Source: Trametes villosa (taxonomy: Eukaryota > Basidiomycota > Agaricomycetes > Polyporales > Polyporaceae). From it: 64,000 nucleotides of DNA. Position 1 is the stretch's first letter, and each line of letters begins with the position of its first letter. The notes under the pieces were generated by a model. The model was not told the DNA's origin and made no database searches. It worked only from the letters and a program-made list of their open reading frames with translations. This document shows positions 34,677 through 45,820 of this stretch, in pieces. The stretch covers positions 310,001-374,000 of the forward strand of contig PUDQ02000067.1 of the NCBI GenBank assembly GCA_002964805.2, given 5' to 3'. Both the position numbers and the translations under genes were made by a program.

Positions 34677-36509
34677 TTAGTGGAAGTACTGGGACGAGTA
34701 TTGGGAGACGGAGAGCCAGGCCTCGTCGAGCACCTTAACCACCTCATCGGCTGCATCAGTTCAAATCATCAGCCAACTTGTCTGGTACGTCCTCAACAGA
34801 ATACTCACGCAGCGGGCCCTTCTCGAGATCAGCCAAGTTCTATCCAACACGAAACGTCCCTTCAGCCATCGGAGACAAGTATAAGGGAAAGCGAGGCGCA
34901 CCTCCTCGATGTGCTTGACGCTCGAGGCGCCGATGAGGACCGCGTCCCCATACTCGCGGCGCAGGAGCGAGTGGTGCGAGACCCAGCGGAGCGCGATCTC
35001 CGTGAGCGTGAGCCCGTGCTTCTGCGCGACGGCCTCGATCTGCGCGAGCGCGCGGAAGTACGGCTCCTTCCAGTACCGGTTGCGGTAGGCCTGCGTGTGT
35101 CGCGTTGGAAAGGTAAGTATGATTTGTTGAAGGGCGAGAAGGCGGGCAGGGAGGGAAGTAGGAAAGGGGGACGCACCTGGCCCATGTGCTTGTTGGGGTC
35201 GAAGCGGGAGCCGGGCTCGACCTTGTCCTCGAGGGAGTGGTAGCGGCCGGTGAAGAAACCGCCGCCGACTGCACAGAAATAGCATCATTAAATTCCACAG
35301 AGCATGTCGGGAGGGGGCACTGGTAAGACGTACGCGGGTTAAACTCGTAGAACGCGATGCCGAACTTGCGCAGGCACGGGAAGAGCTCCGGCTCGACCTT
35401 CCTGCGCCACCAAAAAGCACATCAGACCTTTGAGCCCAGTAATATAGCGCGGGGAGATAGACCTGTGGATGGCATTGTAGATGCCCTGGTACACCGTCGG
35501 CTGGACGTATCCCTTCGCCTTGCAGATGCCCACGATCTCCGCGACCTCCCACCTACCGCACACCCACCCCAGTTAGTCAGAATAGCCCAACGCACGATGA
35601 GTCGAAAGGAAAGTGACGAAGGACGCACGACATATAGTTGGAGATGCCGAAGCGCTTGAACTTGCCCTCCTTGTAGAGCTCGTCCACGCCGCGGAGCGTG
35701 TCCTCGTACGGCGTGGTGCGGTCCGGGCCGTGCAGGTACCACATGTCGAGGCAGCTGCAGCGTGCGCGTCAGCCGGACCAGCGACGGATATGAGATGGGA
35801 TGGACGTACTCGGTGTTGAGCGTCTTGAGCTGGGCCTCGAGGTACTTGCGCAGGTCCTATAGATGGCACGCGGGGTTTAGCATCCGGTGTCTCCCGTCAA
35901 ACTCACGCCGGAGAAGCAGGACGCACCGCAGGCGAGTGCGAGATGGAAATGCCCGTCAAGGCGCGCCAACGCGCGTTCCCCTACACCAAAACCCATCAGC
36001 ACTGAGCACCACCCTTTAACCCCTTGAAGGCTGGGTACACACGGCGTTCGGGTAAAGCTTTGTCTGCATGGCGAGCCCGCGCTCCTGCCAGTTGATCCTG
36101 CCGAGGTACTGCTCGCTCGTGCCGCCGCTGTACATCAGCGCGGTGTCGACCTGTCCGTCGAGCGAGTGCGTGCAAAGTCGCGGTCAGAATCGCTTGAGAA
36201 TGGACAAGGGGCATGGGGGGCGGGAGTGGGTGGGGCGGCGTACCTCGGTGTGGCCGTGCGCCTGGAAGACGTCGAGGATGACCTCGACGTCCTTGAGGTC
36301 GTGGACGCGGGCGCCTGGGAGGAGTCAAACGGTGAGCACCGCTGCTCGGTGGAGAAGGTGCGGTCGGGGTCAGACCTTCTTGGCCCTCAGCGCCGAACGT
36401 CATGGCACCCTAGCCAGGCAACGAGCATGAGCATACACACAGCGGACGTGCCCCGCCAAACGCGTACCATGACGATGTTGAGCGTGCTCTTCTGCTCGGG
36501 CTTAGACAT
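34677..36509 (-). CDS. AKR7-type aldo/keto reductase, copy 2
   Basis: Paralogue of the gene at 4038-5860 with the same exon layout. ATG at 36509 (MSKPEQKSTLNIVM), stop at 34677 after EAWLSVSQYSSQYFH. Blocks: MTFGAEG, VHDLKDVEVILDVFQ, VDTALMYSGGTSEQYLG, LDMWYLHGPD, GKFKRFGISNYM, WEVAEIVGICKAKGY, ELFPCLRKFGIAFYEFNP, GGGFFTGRY, NRYWKEPYF, ALRWVSHHS, VLIGASSVKHIEE. The junction before the LDMWYL block is ACC GA|GTACGT and gives LNTDC-LDMWYLHG, which fits both copies. Unlike copy 1 the intron after AIHR has a normal GT donor, so this is the cleaner copy. It is a soluble NADPH-dependent reductase by family; substrate unknown. Confidence 0.92.
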
Positions 36510-37213
36510 GTCGGTTGCTCGGGTTGTATGCGGGTGAATGCGCTTCAGTAGAGGTTGGCTGTGAGTGTTGTTCTGCTAGGATGGGTGCACCCTCCCCGCT
36601 TTTATACCCCCTCGACCCTCAGCACGAAGGGCTCGCCATCCTCGAGCGCCTGTCATAACTTTTTAGTGTGTGCGGCACAGCGCCCCGTACCAATGCCGAC
36701 CGGTCATTAGAGAGAGGGTGGACGCAGCACTCTACAGTTCAGATATTACGTGGGCGCTACACATTCTGAGTGGACACGCAGCGACGTGGGGAGAACTCGC
36801 TGTGCGCTTGTGAATGCGAGGGACCGGGAGCGGTTTGGGCGGCACATAGGCGACCTCGAGCGATTGCGTACGCGAGTACGAGGGCGTGCCGTCCGGGGTG
36901 CGTCATGATACGTGGGCGGCGGCAGCTACGGCGTCTAGGCATGCCTTGGGAGACGGCGGCCGCCCCTCACGAGTCACGGCTCGCAGTGCTGAGCTTCAGT
37001 GCAATTTGACGGCGCGGATGAGGTCAAGGGATAGGACCCGGCAACAGAGATTGATTCAGTCGAGCCAGTTCAGGAACGTGGTAATACACAAAGCATGTAA
37101 GAGTGCAACGAACTACAAAGTGCCGAGATGAGTGGACATTCGCGAGGCACGCGATTCAAGCGGGCTCACTGCTAGCTGACTACCAGAAGGCGACGCATGG
37201 CTGCGCAGCACGT
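36510..37213. other. Spacer between AKR7 copy 2 promoter and IF1 3' end
   Basis: Holds the AKR7 copy 2 promoter. An isolated TGGGCGCTA, identical to one arm of the array palindrome, lies at 36751-36759. No ORF of note. Confidence 0.5.
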
Positions 37214-37691
37214 TTACTGCTTCTTGCCGTCGCCGTGAAGCTCATCGTGCTCCTTCTGGAGCTGCTCCTGTAGGGTGAGGACACGGTGTTAGCGGGCAAG
37301 TTTTCCATGCCAATCAATGGTCAACGCACGAGCTCAGTCTTCTTCTGGGCAATCTGAATACAGTATCGTTAGCAGACATTACGCGGACAAAGATGACGCG
37401 ATGACGCACCGCCTTCTTCAGCTTCTCAATCTGCTCCTTCTCGTGCTGGCGAGCGTACTGGTCTGCAGCACAATTCAGTACATGAACGTATATCTCCGAT
37501 TTCAATCATTCTAACCTTCGTGGGCCTTCTCCTTCTTGCTGCTCACCCCGTCAGCTCCTCCCACGCGGAAACAATCACACGCATCACACTCACTTGAACG
37601 CGTTGTCCGAGTAGAAGCGCGCCGCGACGGGCGTGGCGACCGCGCGGGGCGCACGAGCAACAGAGCGGCGGGCAGCGACGGCAGCAAGCAT
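37214..37691 (-). CDS. INH1: Mitochondrial ATPase inhibitor, IF1 type
   Basis: Small matrix protein that binds F1-ATPase and blocks ATP hydrolysis when the membrane potential falls. About 85 residues from five short exons. MLAAVAARRSVARAPRAVAT is a typical amphipathic Arg-rich import presequence, followed by ARFYSDNAF. The conserved inhibitory/coiled-coil part reads DQYARQHEKEQIEKLKKA, IAQKKTEL, EQLQKEHDELHGDGKKQ. The acceptor of exon 2 is ambiguous by one codon (CAG repeat at the boundary). It is divergent from the ATP synthase subunit h gene with only about 184 bases between start codons. Confidence 0.88.
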
Positions 37692-37875
37692 CTTGTATGT
37701 GGTGGTTGTGGTGGTGGACGGTGAAGCGGGGGTGGGGGACGTCTGCGCGTGCCACGGCTTTCCTCCTCCCCGCCGAGCGGCCCTAGGCGCCCGGGGCGCG
37801 TCTCCGAGACCAACCGAGGCCGGGTGGCGTGACCGTTGGGCGTCACGTCACGCCCATCCCTCTTCCGCATCGACC
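37692..37875. promoter_or_regulatory. Shared divergent promoter of IF1 and ATP synthase subunit h
   Basis: 184 bases between the two ATGs; must carry both promoters and 5' leaders. No TATA box is obvious; GC-rich. Confidence 0.6.
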
Positions 37876-38452
37876 ATGTCGTCCGCAATCCTCAGGCAGG
37901 CCTCCTCCGTCGTACGTCCCGATTTCTGTCATCTAGGAGGTGGGCAGATGGCTCAATATATGCGGGGGTCATCATAGGCTCGCGCTGCGACGCGCTCGTG
38001 CGCATTCTCGACCTCTGCGGTCGCGCGGAAAGGTGCGTGCAGCCCAGCGCCCGCTCTTCCGTGGCATTTCTGACCGCCCGTCCCGATCCCCTGCGTGGTC
38101 ACGCAGACTTCGTGCAGGACCTCTACATCAAGGAGCTCAAGTCCTACAAGGCCCCCGCTCCCGTGCGTCCCCCCTCCTGTCATTCTGTTCACCGCTGCTG
38201 ACACGCAGGACGACGCTGCAGGCCAAGGACGCCCACGTCGGTGTCGTGAAGGCGTACTCGCTCCCCCCCGCGCCGCAGGCCCCGGCGCTGCCCGCGGACC
38301 TCGCTGCTGAGCTCTCGGCGTACGACGCGGCGGAGCCGACGTTCGCCGCCGCGGCGAAGACCACGGAGGAGCAGAGCAGCGGCCCCACCGGCGCGGACGC
38401 CTTCCTCTCCTTCCTCGAGGCGGACGAGCCCAAGGCGGAGGCGCATCACTAA
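37876..38452 (+). CDS. ATP14: Mitochondrial ATP synthase subunit h
   Basis: Peripheral/stator subunit h of the F1Fo ATP synthase. Exon 1 MSSAILRQASSV; exon 2 (about 37977-38032) gives ARAATRSCAFSTSAVARK, completing an import presequence with a typical cleavage region; exon 3 DFVQDLYIKELKSYKAPAP, the family's hallmark start of the mature protein; the last exon begins AKDAHVGVVKAYSLPPAP and ends in an acidic tail with FLSFLEADEPKAEAHH, stop 38450-38452. I chose the GCTGCAG|GCC acceptor for the last exon because it keeps frame and matches the family. About 120 residues, usual for the family. Confidence 0.9.
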
Positions 38453-38601
38453 GCGTGTTAGATAGAAGCGGCAGGGCAGACATTTGAGTAGATGAGGTGC
38501 GAAAATGTGCTAGAGGACTAGGTTGGTGAATGCAGCCTCTGGTTCGGATATGCTATCCAACGGAGGAACACGCTACTATGGTACACGGGTGGTATAGGCT
38601 G

Positions 38602-39633
38602 CTACAGCTTTCCTACGTCTGCTTCTAACTCGTGAGTCCGATCCCACTCCGCAATACCTTCCGCCAAGGACTCTGGGGTCGGCCTCTCAGCAACTACTGC
38701 AACCTCGATGTGCAACTCTTCGTGCAGGAAGGCGGAGGTTGTGGGGCCAATGGCCGCTATGCGGGCTCGACGTCTCGACACTGACTGCGCGGCTGGAATA
38801 TCGAAGTATTTGGCGAGCGTCGGGGAGACCGCGTTCGCAGCACTTGGCGCGAAGTGCACGACCCACCAGTCCTCCAGAGTGTCTGCGGCTGTATACTCCT
38901 TCAGAGCGGCGTTTAGGGAATGCTCAATAGGACATACCTGAAGCACCTGCACGCAACGCATCCTGAAAATCCTCCTCAAACCTCGACGATCCTTGCGTCG
39001 CATACACCTGCAGGCTCTCCAAATACAGCCCTCCTTCGCCCAATATCTTCGGCAGCGTGTCCCGGTTCTTGTCCCCCGTGAGGTACAGCAGCCGCCGTCT
39101 CCCTTCCTCAGGCAGGTCGGAAAGGATGAAGTGCGCGAGCTTCTCAGCAGTGCCTGATTCGGCCCCACGAATATCGCGCGGGGTGTATGGGGACGACGGA
39201 AACGCGGCATGGATGGCGAATAACGCGGAGGCGGTCGTACTTCCGACGACGTAGAACGGGATGGTTAACCAGTCGGGCTCTGTATAGAAACGTTAGGTCT
39301 CTGACTGTTACTTCGGAGTGCGCGAGACATACCCGTATCTTCAAGTTCTATTCGTGCATTGCTAGGCTCATTCGCGAGCCGCTGCACGACCGCCTGCCAG
39401 GCCTCGCATGCGCGCCCGCTTGTCACGATAACCCCAGCATACCTCGCGTCCGCGTCCTCGCCCCCGATAGCTCCGCCATCCCTCACAACCTCCGCGAGAG
39501 CATCGAGGTTCTTGTGCACGGTCTCAAGCACCGGGACCGATATCGGGCGGTACCCGCGCGCGCGGAACGCCTCCTCGTACTTGTCCGGGCCGTCTTCGGC
39601 AGGCGAGCGTAGCAGGAGCACGCTAGCTGGCAT
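38602..39633 (-). CDS. HEM4: Uroporphyrinogen-III synthase
   Basis: Cyclises hydroxymethylbilane to uroporphyrinogen III in haem synthesis (cytosol). Three exons: 39633-39333, 39279-38938, 38888-38602; 930 bases, 309 residues. MPASVLLLRSPAEDGPDKYE and RPISVPVLET at the N-terminus; VIVTSGRACEAW; IPFYVVGSTTASAL; LLYLTGDKNRDTLPKIL; LEDWWVVHFAPSAANAV; and RIAAIGPTTSAFLHE near the end are the family's usual blocks. The second intron (38937-38889) uses an ACAG acceptor that keeps ASAADTLEDW in frame. It is divergent from the carrier gene to its right. Confidence 0.9.
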
Positions 39634-39945
39634 ACTTGGCACGCAGTGACTAGAAGTTATCCCCGTGTGTGTAGAGTGTGGCTGAGAGCAGGCGTAGGAC
39701 GGTGAGAGGGAGCGGGGGATGGGAGGTCATCGTGGGTCGAGTGAATGCCGGAGCGCGGGAGACCGCGGTGAGATCATCCGCGCGCGCCCCGCGCGCCTGG
39801 CTCGCGCTCGCGTCTTGGCCTCTTGAGTCTTGACCGCGACGACCTCTGACTCCGCCCGCACGGCTGAGGGACCTCGGCTGAATTTCACGATCTTCCAGGA
39901 ATATCCTCTTTGTTTTTTGTTCTCTGAAAACGCGCGTGAAGAGCC
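39634..39945. promoter_or_regulatory. Divergent promoter region of HEM4 and mitochondrial carrier
   Basis: 312 bases between start codons; a pyrimidine-rich run (TTTGTTTTTTGTTCTC, about 39910-39925) precedes the carrier ATG. Two genes of mitochondrial/haem metabolism share it. Confidence 0.55.
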
Positions 39946-41425
39946 ATGTCGAAGAAGGAGAAGCCGCTGCACTCGCTCATCGCGGGCACCACCGCAGGCG
40001 CGGTCGAAGCGTACGCCCCTCGCGCATGCATGCCTCTGAATCATATCCGCTCATAACATGGACTCGCAGGTTCATCACGTATCCTACTGAATACGTGAAG
40101 ACGCGGTCGCAGTTCAGCGGCAAGGTCAGGCTCCCTGAATCCTCGCGGGGGGTGGAATTGACTCATTCTGGTGCGGGGTACAGAGGGAGAGCCCTTTGAC
40201 GATTATTCGAACGACGCTCCAGCAGAAGGGTGTCGCAGGGTTGTACTCAGGATGCATGGCTCTCGTCATCGGTACGCTGTCTGTGCTCTAGCTACTCGGG
40301 CACAGGGCTGAATAGTGTGGATGTGTGTTGTAGGTAACGCGGTGAAGGCCGGTGTGCGGTTCGTCTCGTACGACCACTTCAAGCACGCGCTTGCGGATGC
40401 TGAGGTGAGTCTATTATATCTGTGTACCTGAAGAACAGACGAGAGGCTGACGTGCATGTGTGGGGGAGGGCAAAGTCTCCGCGCCAAGGAGTCTGCTCGG
40501 TACGTCTCCCGCTTCACCCGCCTACTCGCTCTACTGACCGGCGTGCACCCTCAACACAGCGGGCCTGGGTGCAGGGATGACGGAAGCAGTCTTCGCCGTC
40601 ACGCCCTCGGAGACCATCAAGTGCGTCCGCTCGCGCTTGTCGTGTGCACAGGTCGGCGCTGACAGTACGGCAGAACGAAGCTCATCGACGATGCGAAGAG
40701 CCCGAACCCGCGCTTCCGTGGCCTCGTCCACGGCACTACGTGCATAGTGCGAGAAGAGGGCCTGCGCGGAATATACCGCGGCCTTTTCCCTGTGGTGCGC
40801 GCTTTCGTCTATGTATGCGTATGCGGCGTTGGCTAAGTATGCTGTTCTGCAGATGATGCGTCAAGGTACTGCCCGATTCCTCCACCATCGCAGGGTCCCC
40901 GCTGACGCACCGTTGACCAGGCGCGAACTCCGCGGTACGCTTCACAACATACACGACCCTCAAGCAGTTCGTGCAGAGCCAGTCCGGCCGCTCAGGCCAG
41001 CAGCTCTCGAGCGCCATGACGTTCGGGATCGGCGCCGTCGCTGGCCTCGTCACCGTCTACACCACCATGCCCCTCGAGTGCGCTCTCCCCCCTTTGCATG
41101 CTTCCTTATTGAAGATGTAGCGCTAACGGACATTTGGTTGCCTTGAATTGAACGCATATAGCGTGATCAAGACGCGCATGCAGAGCCTGGAGGCGCGGCA
41201 GGCGTACCGCAACTCGTTCCACTGCGCGTACCGGATCTTCACCGAGGAGGGCCTGTTCCGCTTCTGGACGGGCACGACGCCCAGGCTGGCGCGGCTAGTG
41301 GTGCGTGCGTTCCTTTCGACCTCTCCTCGACAGGTACTGACAAAAAATTGTAGCTGAGCGGAGGGATCGTGTTCACGGTATACGAGAACGTGATCAAGGT
41401 GATCGGAGGGAGGGCAACATCATGA
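39946..41425 (+). CDS. CTP1: Mitochondrial tricarboxylate (citrate) carrier
   Basis: Inner-membrane carrier exchanging citrate for other di/tricarboxylates. MSKKEKPLHSLIAGTTAGAVEA opens the first repeat. The three mitochondrial carrier signatures are present: YPTEYVKTR in repeat 1, TPSETIKTK in repeat 2 and MPLDVIKTR in repeat 3, each followed by the G-x-x-G-x-Y/F-x-G type ending (GLYSG, GIYRGLFP, RFWTG). VFTVYENVIKVIGGRATS closes the protein at 41425. Many short introns, one after nearly every helix. About 295 residues, normal for the family. Confidence 0.92.
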
Positions 41426-43030
41426 GCGAGCATAGAGCCAGACGTACGCTAGCAATGCATTCGTTTCCTTCTTTCTCCTCCTCGTGAGTAAACGGCCCTG
41501 CTGTGCCCTCCAGTGGTTGTGTTCCGTGATCTGGTACGTGCCAAGACTGATGTTCAACAAGAAAACTAGCACACTGACGGTGCCTGCTAGGTGTGGCTGA
41601 GTGCAGTACCGGATGATTCGCTGCGATCTGCCTGCGAATCGATTTTCGACCCGGACGCCTACGCTCCGGCAAGCTAGTACTGGTCGTGCATCAGGGAGGC
41701 AGCCTGGATATTGAACTCTCGGTAGGCGCGAGGGGACTGTGGATCTGAAACGTTGACAGCTCTGGAGGATCTTTCGACTCGGAGTGTCACCAACAAGGGC
41801 TCTCGGATACAGCACACTTTTCGTCTCAGGAAGGTCCCTTGCTAGTCAGAGCAAGACTCTCAACGGTCGACCCTCATTCGAGGTGCATCAAACTCTGCAC
41901 CGCGTCAAGATAGAGTCGACGAGCAAGGATCAGCGCCGGGCCCCAGCAGGCGCACTTCGAGTACTCATTTGAAGGGGCTCGTGGGGTATGTAACATCCTC
42001 GCCTTCCGCGCCCGGACCGCAGCTGATATATATGGTGATGCAGAAGCGTTAGCGATGCGCGCGCCCATGGGAGAACGTGTAGATCTCCGCGAAAGAAGCT
42101 GACCCTGTGCATGTCAATCCATCCCGGGACGCTTCGCTGACATCCCGGGTGTTCGAATATACCTCTGAGCCGCACTCGCTTAAGGGAAGGCATCTGCTTG
42201 TTCTCCGTTGGGCGGCTCACGCCGGTTTCCCAACCCTTTCCGCGGCACACGACCAAGCTACGACCACACCGTACAACGGCGCAACGCCTCCACCATAACT
42301 TGCGGTACGCCCCTTGGCTTGGCACTCATCCTTCGCACGCCCTAACGGCGCCATCCAGCATCTGGAAGGGAAGGCAGTCGGCGCCAGGCGTCGCGCCCGT
42401 CAAAGTCGACTGACGTGGGGGCGCAACGGCGTTCGTATGACTCGACTCCCGCGCCCGCATTCAGTCTGCACAGCTTCGGGTCCGCCCGAAAGTATGTTTG
42501 GCTTCGCCAAGGACCACCTGAGCGGGGGTGGGCGATGTTGGGGGCAGGTGAGCGGCGGGCGTCGAACGCTAACCTGCGGAAGACCGTCGCCAGTCTTCTA
42601 CTGGTTACGATCACTGCAGGGTCGCAAGAAGATGCTCTAGTAAGTGCAATTATCCCTCCGCTAGCAGGCACAGTGTGGACTTCACGGTACGCTACCGCAC
42701 AATCTCACATAACAGGGGCTCACTTTCTACATAGGCAACCCGCCGATGAGGGAGGCGCAAGCAGACGTTGCACGCAGGCCGCCAGCCGGCTCGCCTGATC
42801 CGCCATGACAGAGCGCGAACCGCTGTCACTCGCCGGGCGACGCGATCCCTCACCGAGATGGACAGGTCACGCTAGGCATATTGGGCCGCTATTAGCAGCC
42901 CCGCAGAATACTCGTGCTTCCTGTGGGATTCATATAAGATGGACCACCTGCCTCGAGCCGCCCCTTGTGCGCCGCCGGCCCCCTGCCATCCTCCCCCGCT
43001 CGCTCTGTCAACTCAGCACCCTCAGCGACC
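41426..43030. other. Intergenic region without recognised gene
   Basis: A minus-strand frame near 41560-41620 reads a hydrophobic run (SVLVFLLNISLGTYQI), but no neighbouring exons could be assembled. Element-like words from the DUF6533 array (TACCTCTGAG near 42155) occur without accompanying exons. Contains the promoter of the secreted protein gene. Confidence 0.45.
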
Positions 43031-43927
43031 ATGTTTGCGGTTCATCGTCTCGCTGTCGTCGTACTTTTCGGTGCGGCTGCATTGGTAACGCCGGTAGCGG
43101 CTAGCGCAGGGCCCCGCGCCCCGACGACGCCCCTGAGCTCGCATAGCTTCCTGGTCAACGGGCTTGTCAACCTCGCGGCACGGGCGAACGGCTGTCCGGT
43201 AGGCTGGGCCGTCTGCTCGTCCTTCTCTTGCTATCCGCTCGACGGATCCGAGTGCTGCTCTGGTTCGTCTCCCGTATATCCTGGCACGACGAACATGCGC
43301 TGACTGCTCGAGTCTCCCCTTGGCAGACGGTGCCTTCTGCGAAGTAGGGTGCGTAGCTCTCCCTCGAAGTGTACGCTAATATCGCGTGCTAACCAACGCC
43401 TCCAGGGAAGTCTGCCTCGCTGGAGGAGGCTGCTGCCCCATCGGCGAGATCTGCGGCGGCGTCGCTCCACCGCCCATCACCATCGGTGGGGGCAACACCC
43501 CGACCGACACCGACACCTTCCTCCCCCCGCCGCCGCCCACGACCACCCACCGCGCGCCGACGAGCACCGCCCGCCCCACCAAAACCGACGTGACTCCGAC
43601 TCCGACCGATACTTTCGAGCCCACCAGCGACGACCCGCTGGGCATCACCGCGTTCTCGGTAACCCCGCACGCCAGTGTCACGGTGACGACGCCGAGCTCG
43701 TTCCTCGCGGGGGGCACGGAGCCGGGCGAGGGCCTGCTGCCGACCTCGTCGGGTGCACCTCAGTTCCCGTTCAGCGGAGGAAATAGCGGGGCTGCGAAGA
43801 TGGCGAAGGGGGTGCCGATGGCTATGGTTCTTGCGGCGGTGCTTGCTGTTCTCATGAGCATCGGTACGTCACCCATTCATCGACGGGAAGTACTCGCTAT
43901 CTAACATTGTGCCGCAATCCAGTCTGA
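43031..43927 (+). CDS. Secreted Cys-rich protein with probable GPI anchor
   Basis: Exons 43031-43262, 43327-43348, 43406-43863, 43923-43927; 717 bases, 238 residues. MFAVHRLAVVVLFGAAALVT is a signal peptide. A Cys-rich module follows with repeated CC pairs (CPVGW, CYPL, ECCSG, CEVGEVCLAGGGCCPIGEIC), similar in layout to small fungal granulin-like wall proteins. The middle is a Thr/Pro/Ser-rich linker fit for O-mannosylation, and the C-terminus is a hydrophobic run (VPMAMVLAAVLAVLMSIV) after small residues, as in GPI signals. The last exon contributes only V and the stop, with a CTAAC branch box 20 bases before its acceptor. Likely wall or plasma-membrane surface protein; function unknown. Confidence 0.82.
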
Positions 43928-44359
43928 TGAGCAGGGGGCTCGTCCAAATCGTGCGACGTGCGACGGACCCTCGCGGGTATTTACCAACGCAAGCTTCCGC
44001 TTGTGAGCTATAGTCCAACCTCTCGGATACTCTGTTACTTCCCTTTCCTCCGTGGTACAGTACACTTTAGTAATGTATGTCAAGTCTGAATGTGACGGAC
44101 GGGTAGGGCGGTGCTGCCCAATTATATGCTGTACAGTATTGAATCGTTGTGGGGGTGGCTTGTAGTTCTATGCAAGTGCTCGTTCGTCAGCATTATTGGG
44201 GGATGGGCAGACAGTAGCGGCTACTTACACGCATGTGGGCTCGACCTGCGAGCAGATGAGGCGGAGGCGTCTTCTGAGATCGAGGCTCTAGCATGTACCC
44301 ATGTAAGCATCGTATTCTGCAGGATCTTCCTGAGCGTGTCTGAGAGTACTTACCAGCCG
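43928..44359. other. Convergent spacer
   Basis: Two 3' ends meet here; nothing else seen. Confidence 0.5.
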
Positions 44360-45820
44360 CTACTTCGCGTTCGCATTGCCGGTGTAAAGGGTGTAGGACT
44401 CGCGTGCCTGTGCAGCCTCAGCAACCATAGCCAGCATGTGAACGCCGTCCGGGAGGAGCGCCGGGTCGATCTGAGGGACGTAGTGAGACGTGTGCGGTTG
44501 CGAGCGATATGGCATGCCGTGGAAGCCCGGATGCTGGTAGGGAAGGGTGTTGCCAGAAAGGGCCTCGAGTGGCTGCCGAGGTACCATCTGCTCGTTAGCC
44601 AGGAGCTGAGCGAGCGAGGGCAAGGTGATCTTGGGCGAGTCCGCGGGCGACAGGAGCGCCCTGCCGCACGTGTGGATGCTGGGCAGCCTGACATTACGCT
44701 CGGGTTGGTGGCCTGGAGCGCATGCGGCGATGGTGCCGTGGGCCTGAAGGTGGTGAGGAAGAGCGGAAGGGATGCCAGGGAACGGGCCAGAGGCGACCCG
44801 AGGATCATGGCCGGAGCCACGGTCGGGGGCAGCAGTGCCAGAGGGCGTATACCAGGGAGCAAGAGGAGGTGTCGGATAAAGCAAGCAGTCAGGATCTTGA
44901 TAATCTTTCTGAAAGGTGATGCTAGGAGCAGCGCCCAAATCAGGCCCGGCAGGGAGATCACAGAGAGGCACAAGCTCCAGTCCGGTCCCAGCAGATGTCA
45001 AGCTAGTATAGTCTCCGTGCATGTCGTACTCCTCCGCTAGACGAGCGTCAATCTCCGAGGCGTCCTCCTTGCTCTTCATAGCGCGTCCCTTGTCGTACTT
45101 GCCTGTCTTCTTGCAGATACACGTAGGGCAGCTTCTCACGAACCCCGCAATGAGCTCCTTGGGGACCCAGGTGTAGCGCTTTCGGATCTCGGCGGCCGTC
45201 CTGTCCCGCCCACCATGCTCGCTGCGTTCGTGGCAAAAGCAGAGGATAGCGTAGATATCTTCCTTCACCGCAACGCGCTTTCCGCCATGAACGACAATGA
45301 GTGGAGACCTAGCTTCCGTCTTGTGCTTGGTCTCGTCTGGTACGTCTGTCCCGGTGCGCGCCGCCAGCCTGAACATCTTCCGGACCCACCAGCGAAACTG
45401 GGGCGACCTGATATCAATGTCGTACGGGCGGTGAAGCACCTCCCAGATGTCTTCAAACATCTCCCGAGAGATGAGCGCCTTCGCCTTCTTGCGGCTGTCG
45501 AGCGAGGCCAGGTACTCCGCTTCCACGACAGCGTACTCCTCGCGGCTAGGCATGCCGAGCTCTCGGTGAACGGGGCGTTCGCGCTTCTGAAGCTTCTTTG
45601 CGAGGGGTATCTCCTCTGAAGATGCTGAGGGGAGTAGAGAGGACTCAGCACGGTTGACGCGAGTGGAGTCTCCGAGGGGGCATGAAGGTGAGTAGGGCTT
45701 GGCCCCTTTCCCACTGCGCTTCTGGGTGGGGCGGCTAGCCTTCGAAGGTGGCATGTCTGAAACCGTAGCTCGACGAAGATGCGATCTGCTGAGCAACGGT
45801 AGTTGGTTATTGTCGCGCAT
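44360..45820 (-). CDS. Protein with integrase-type zinc-binding motif
   Basis: One uninterrupted frame of up to 486 residues; a second ATG at 45754 (MPPSKASRPTQK) is an alternative start and I favour it slightly because the preceding bases (TTTCAG) look like an acceptor. Around residues 195-232 lies an H..H..C..C arrangement, CHERSEHGGRD...RSCPTC, as in the zinc-binding domain of retroelement integrases (H2C2). No catalytic D,D-35-E core, reverse transcriptase or terminal repeats flank it. The N-terminal third is basic with EDIWEVLHRPYDIDIRSPQF; the C-terminal half is Pro/His-rich and probably disordered. I infer a domesticated DNA- or chromatin-binding protein. Convergent with the secreted protein gene. 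Confidence 0.8.
   Translation of the reverse strand: MRDNNQLPLLSRSHLRRATVSDMPPSKASRPTQKRSGKGAKPYSPSCPLGDSTRVNRAESSLLPSASSEEIPLAKKLQKRERPVHRELGMPSREEYAVVEAEYLASLDSRKKAKALISREMFEDIWEVLHRPYDIDIRSPQFRWWVRKMFRLAARTGTDVPDETKHKTEARSPLIVVHGGKRVAVKEDIYAILCFCHERSEHGGRDRTAAEIRKRYTWVPKELIAGFVRSCPTCICKKTGKYDKGRAMKSKEDASEIDARLAEEYDMHGDYTSLTSAGTGLELVPLCDLPAGPDLGAAPSITFQKDYQDPDCLLYPTPPLAPWYTPSGTAAPDRGSGHDPRVASGPFPGIPSALPHHLQAHGTIAACAPGHQPERNVRLPSIHTCGRALLSPADSPKITLPSLAQLLANEQMVPRQPLEALSGNTLPYQHPGFHGMPYRSQPHTSHYVPQIDPALLPDGVHMLAMVAEAAQARESYTLYTGNANAK

Noticed and set aside
34660..34680. tRNA B-box-like GTTCGATTC
   Set aside because: No A box or acceptor stem pairs with it, and it lies at the 3' end of the AKR7 copy 2 coding region.
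42150..42165. TACCTCTGAG word identical to the 2-base-exon context, suggesting an eighth DUF6533 copy
   Set aside because: No flanking DUF6533 exons (signature, YALS loop, tail) could be found within 1 kb on either strand.
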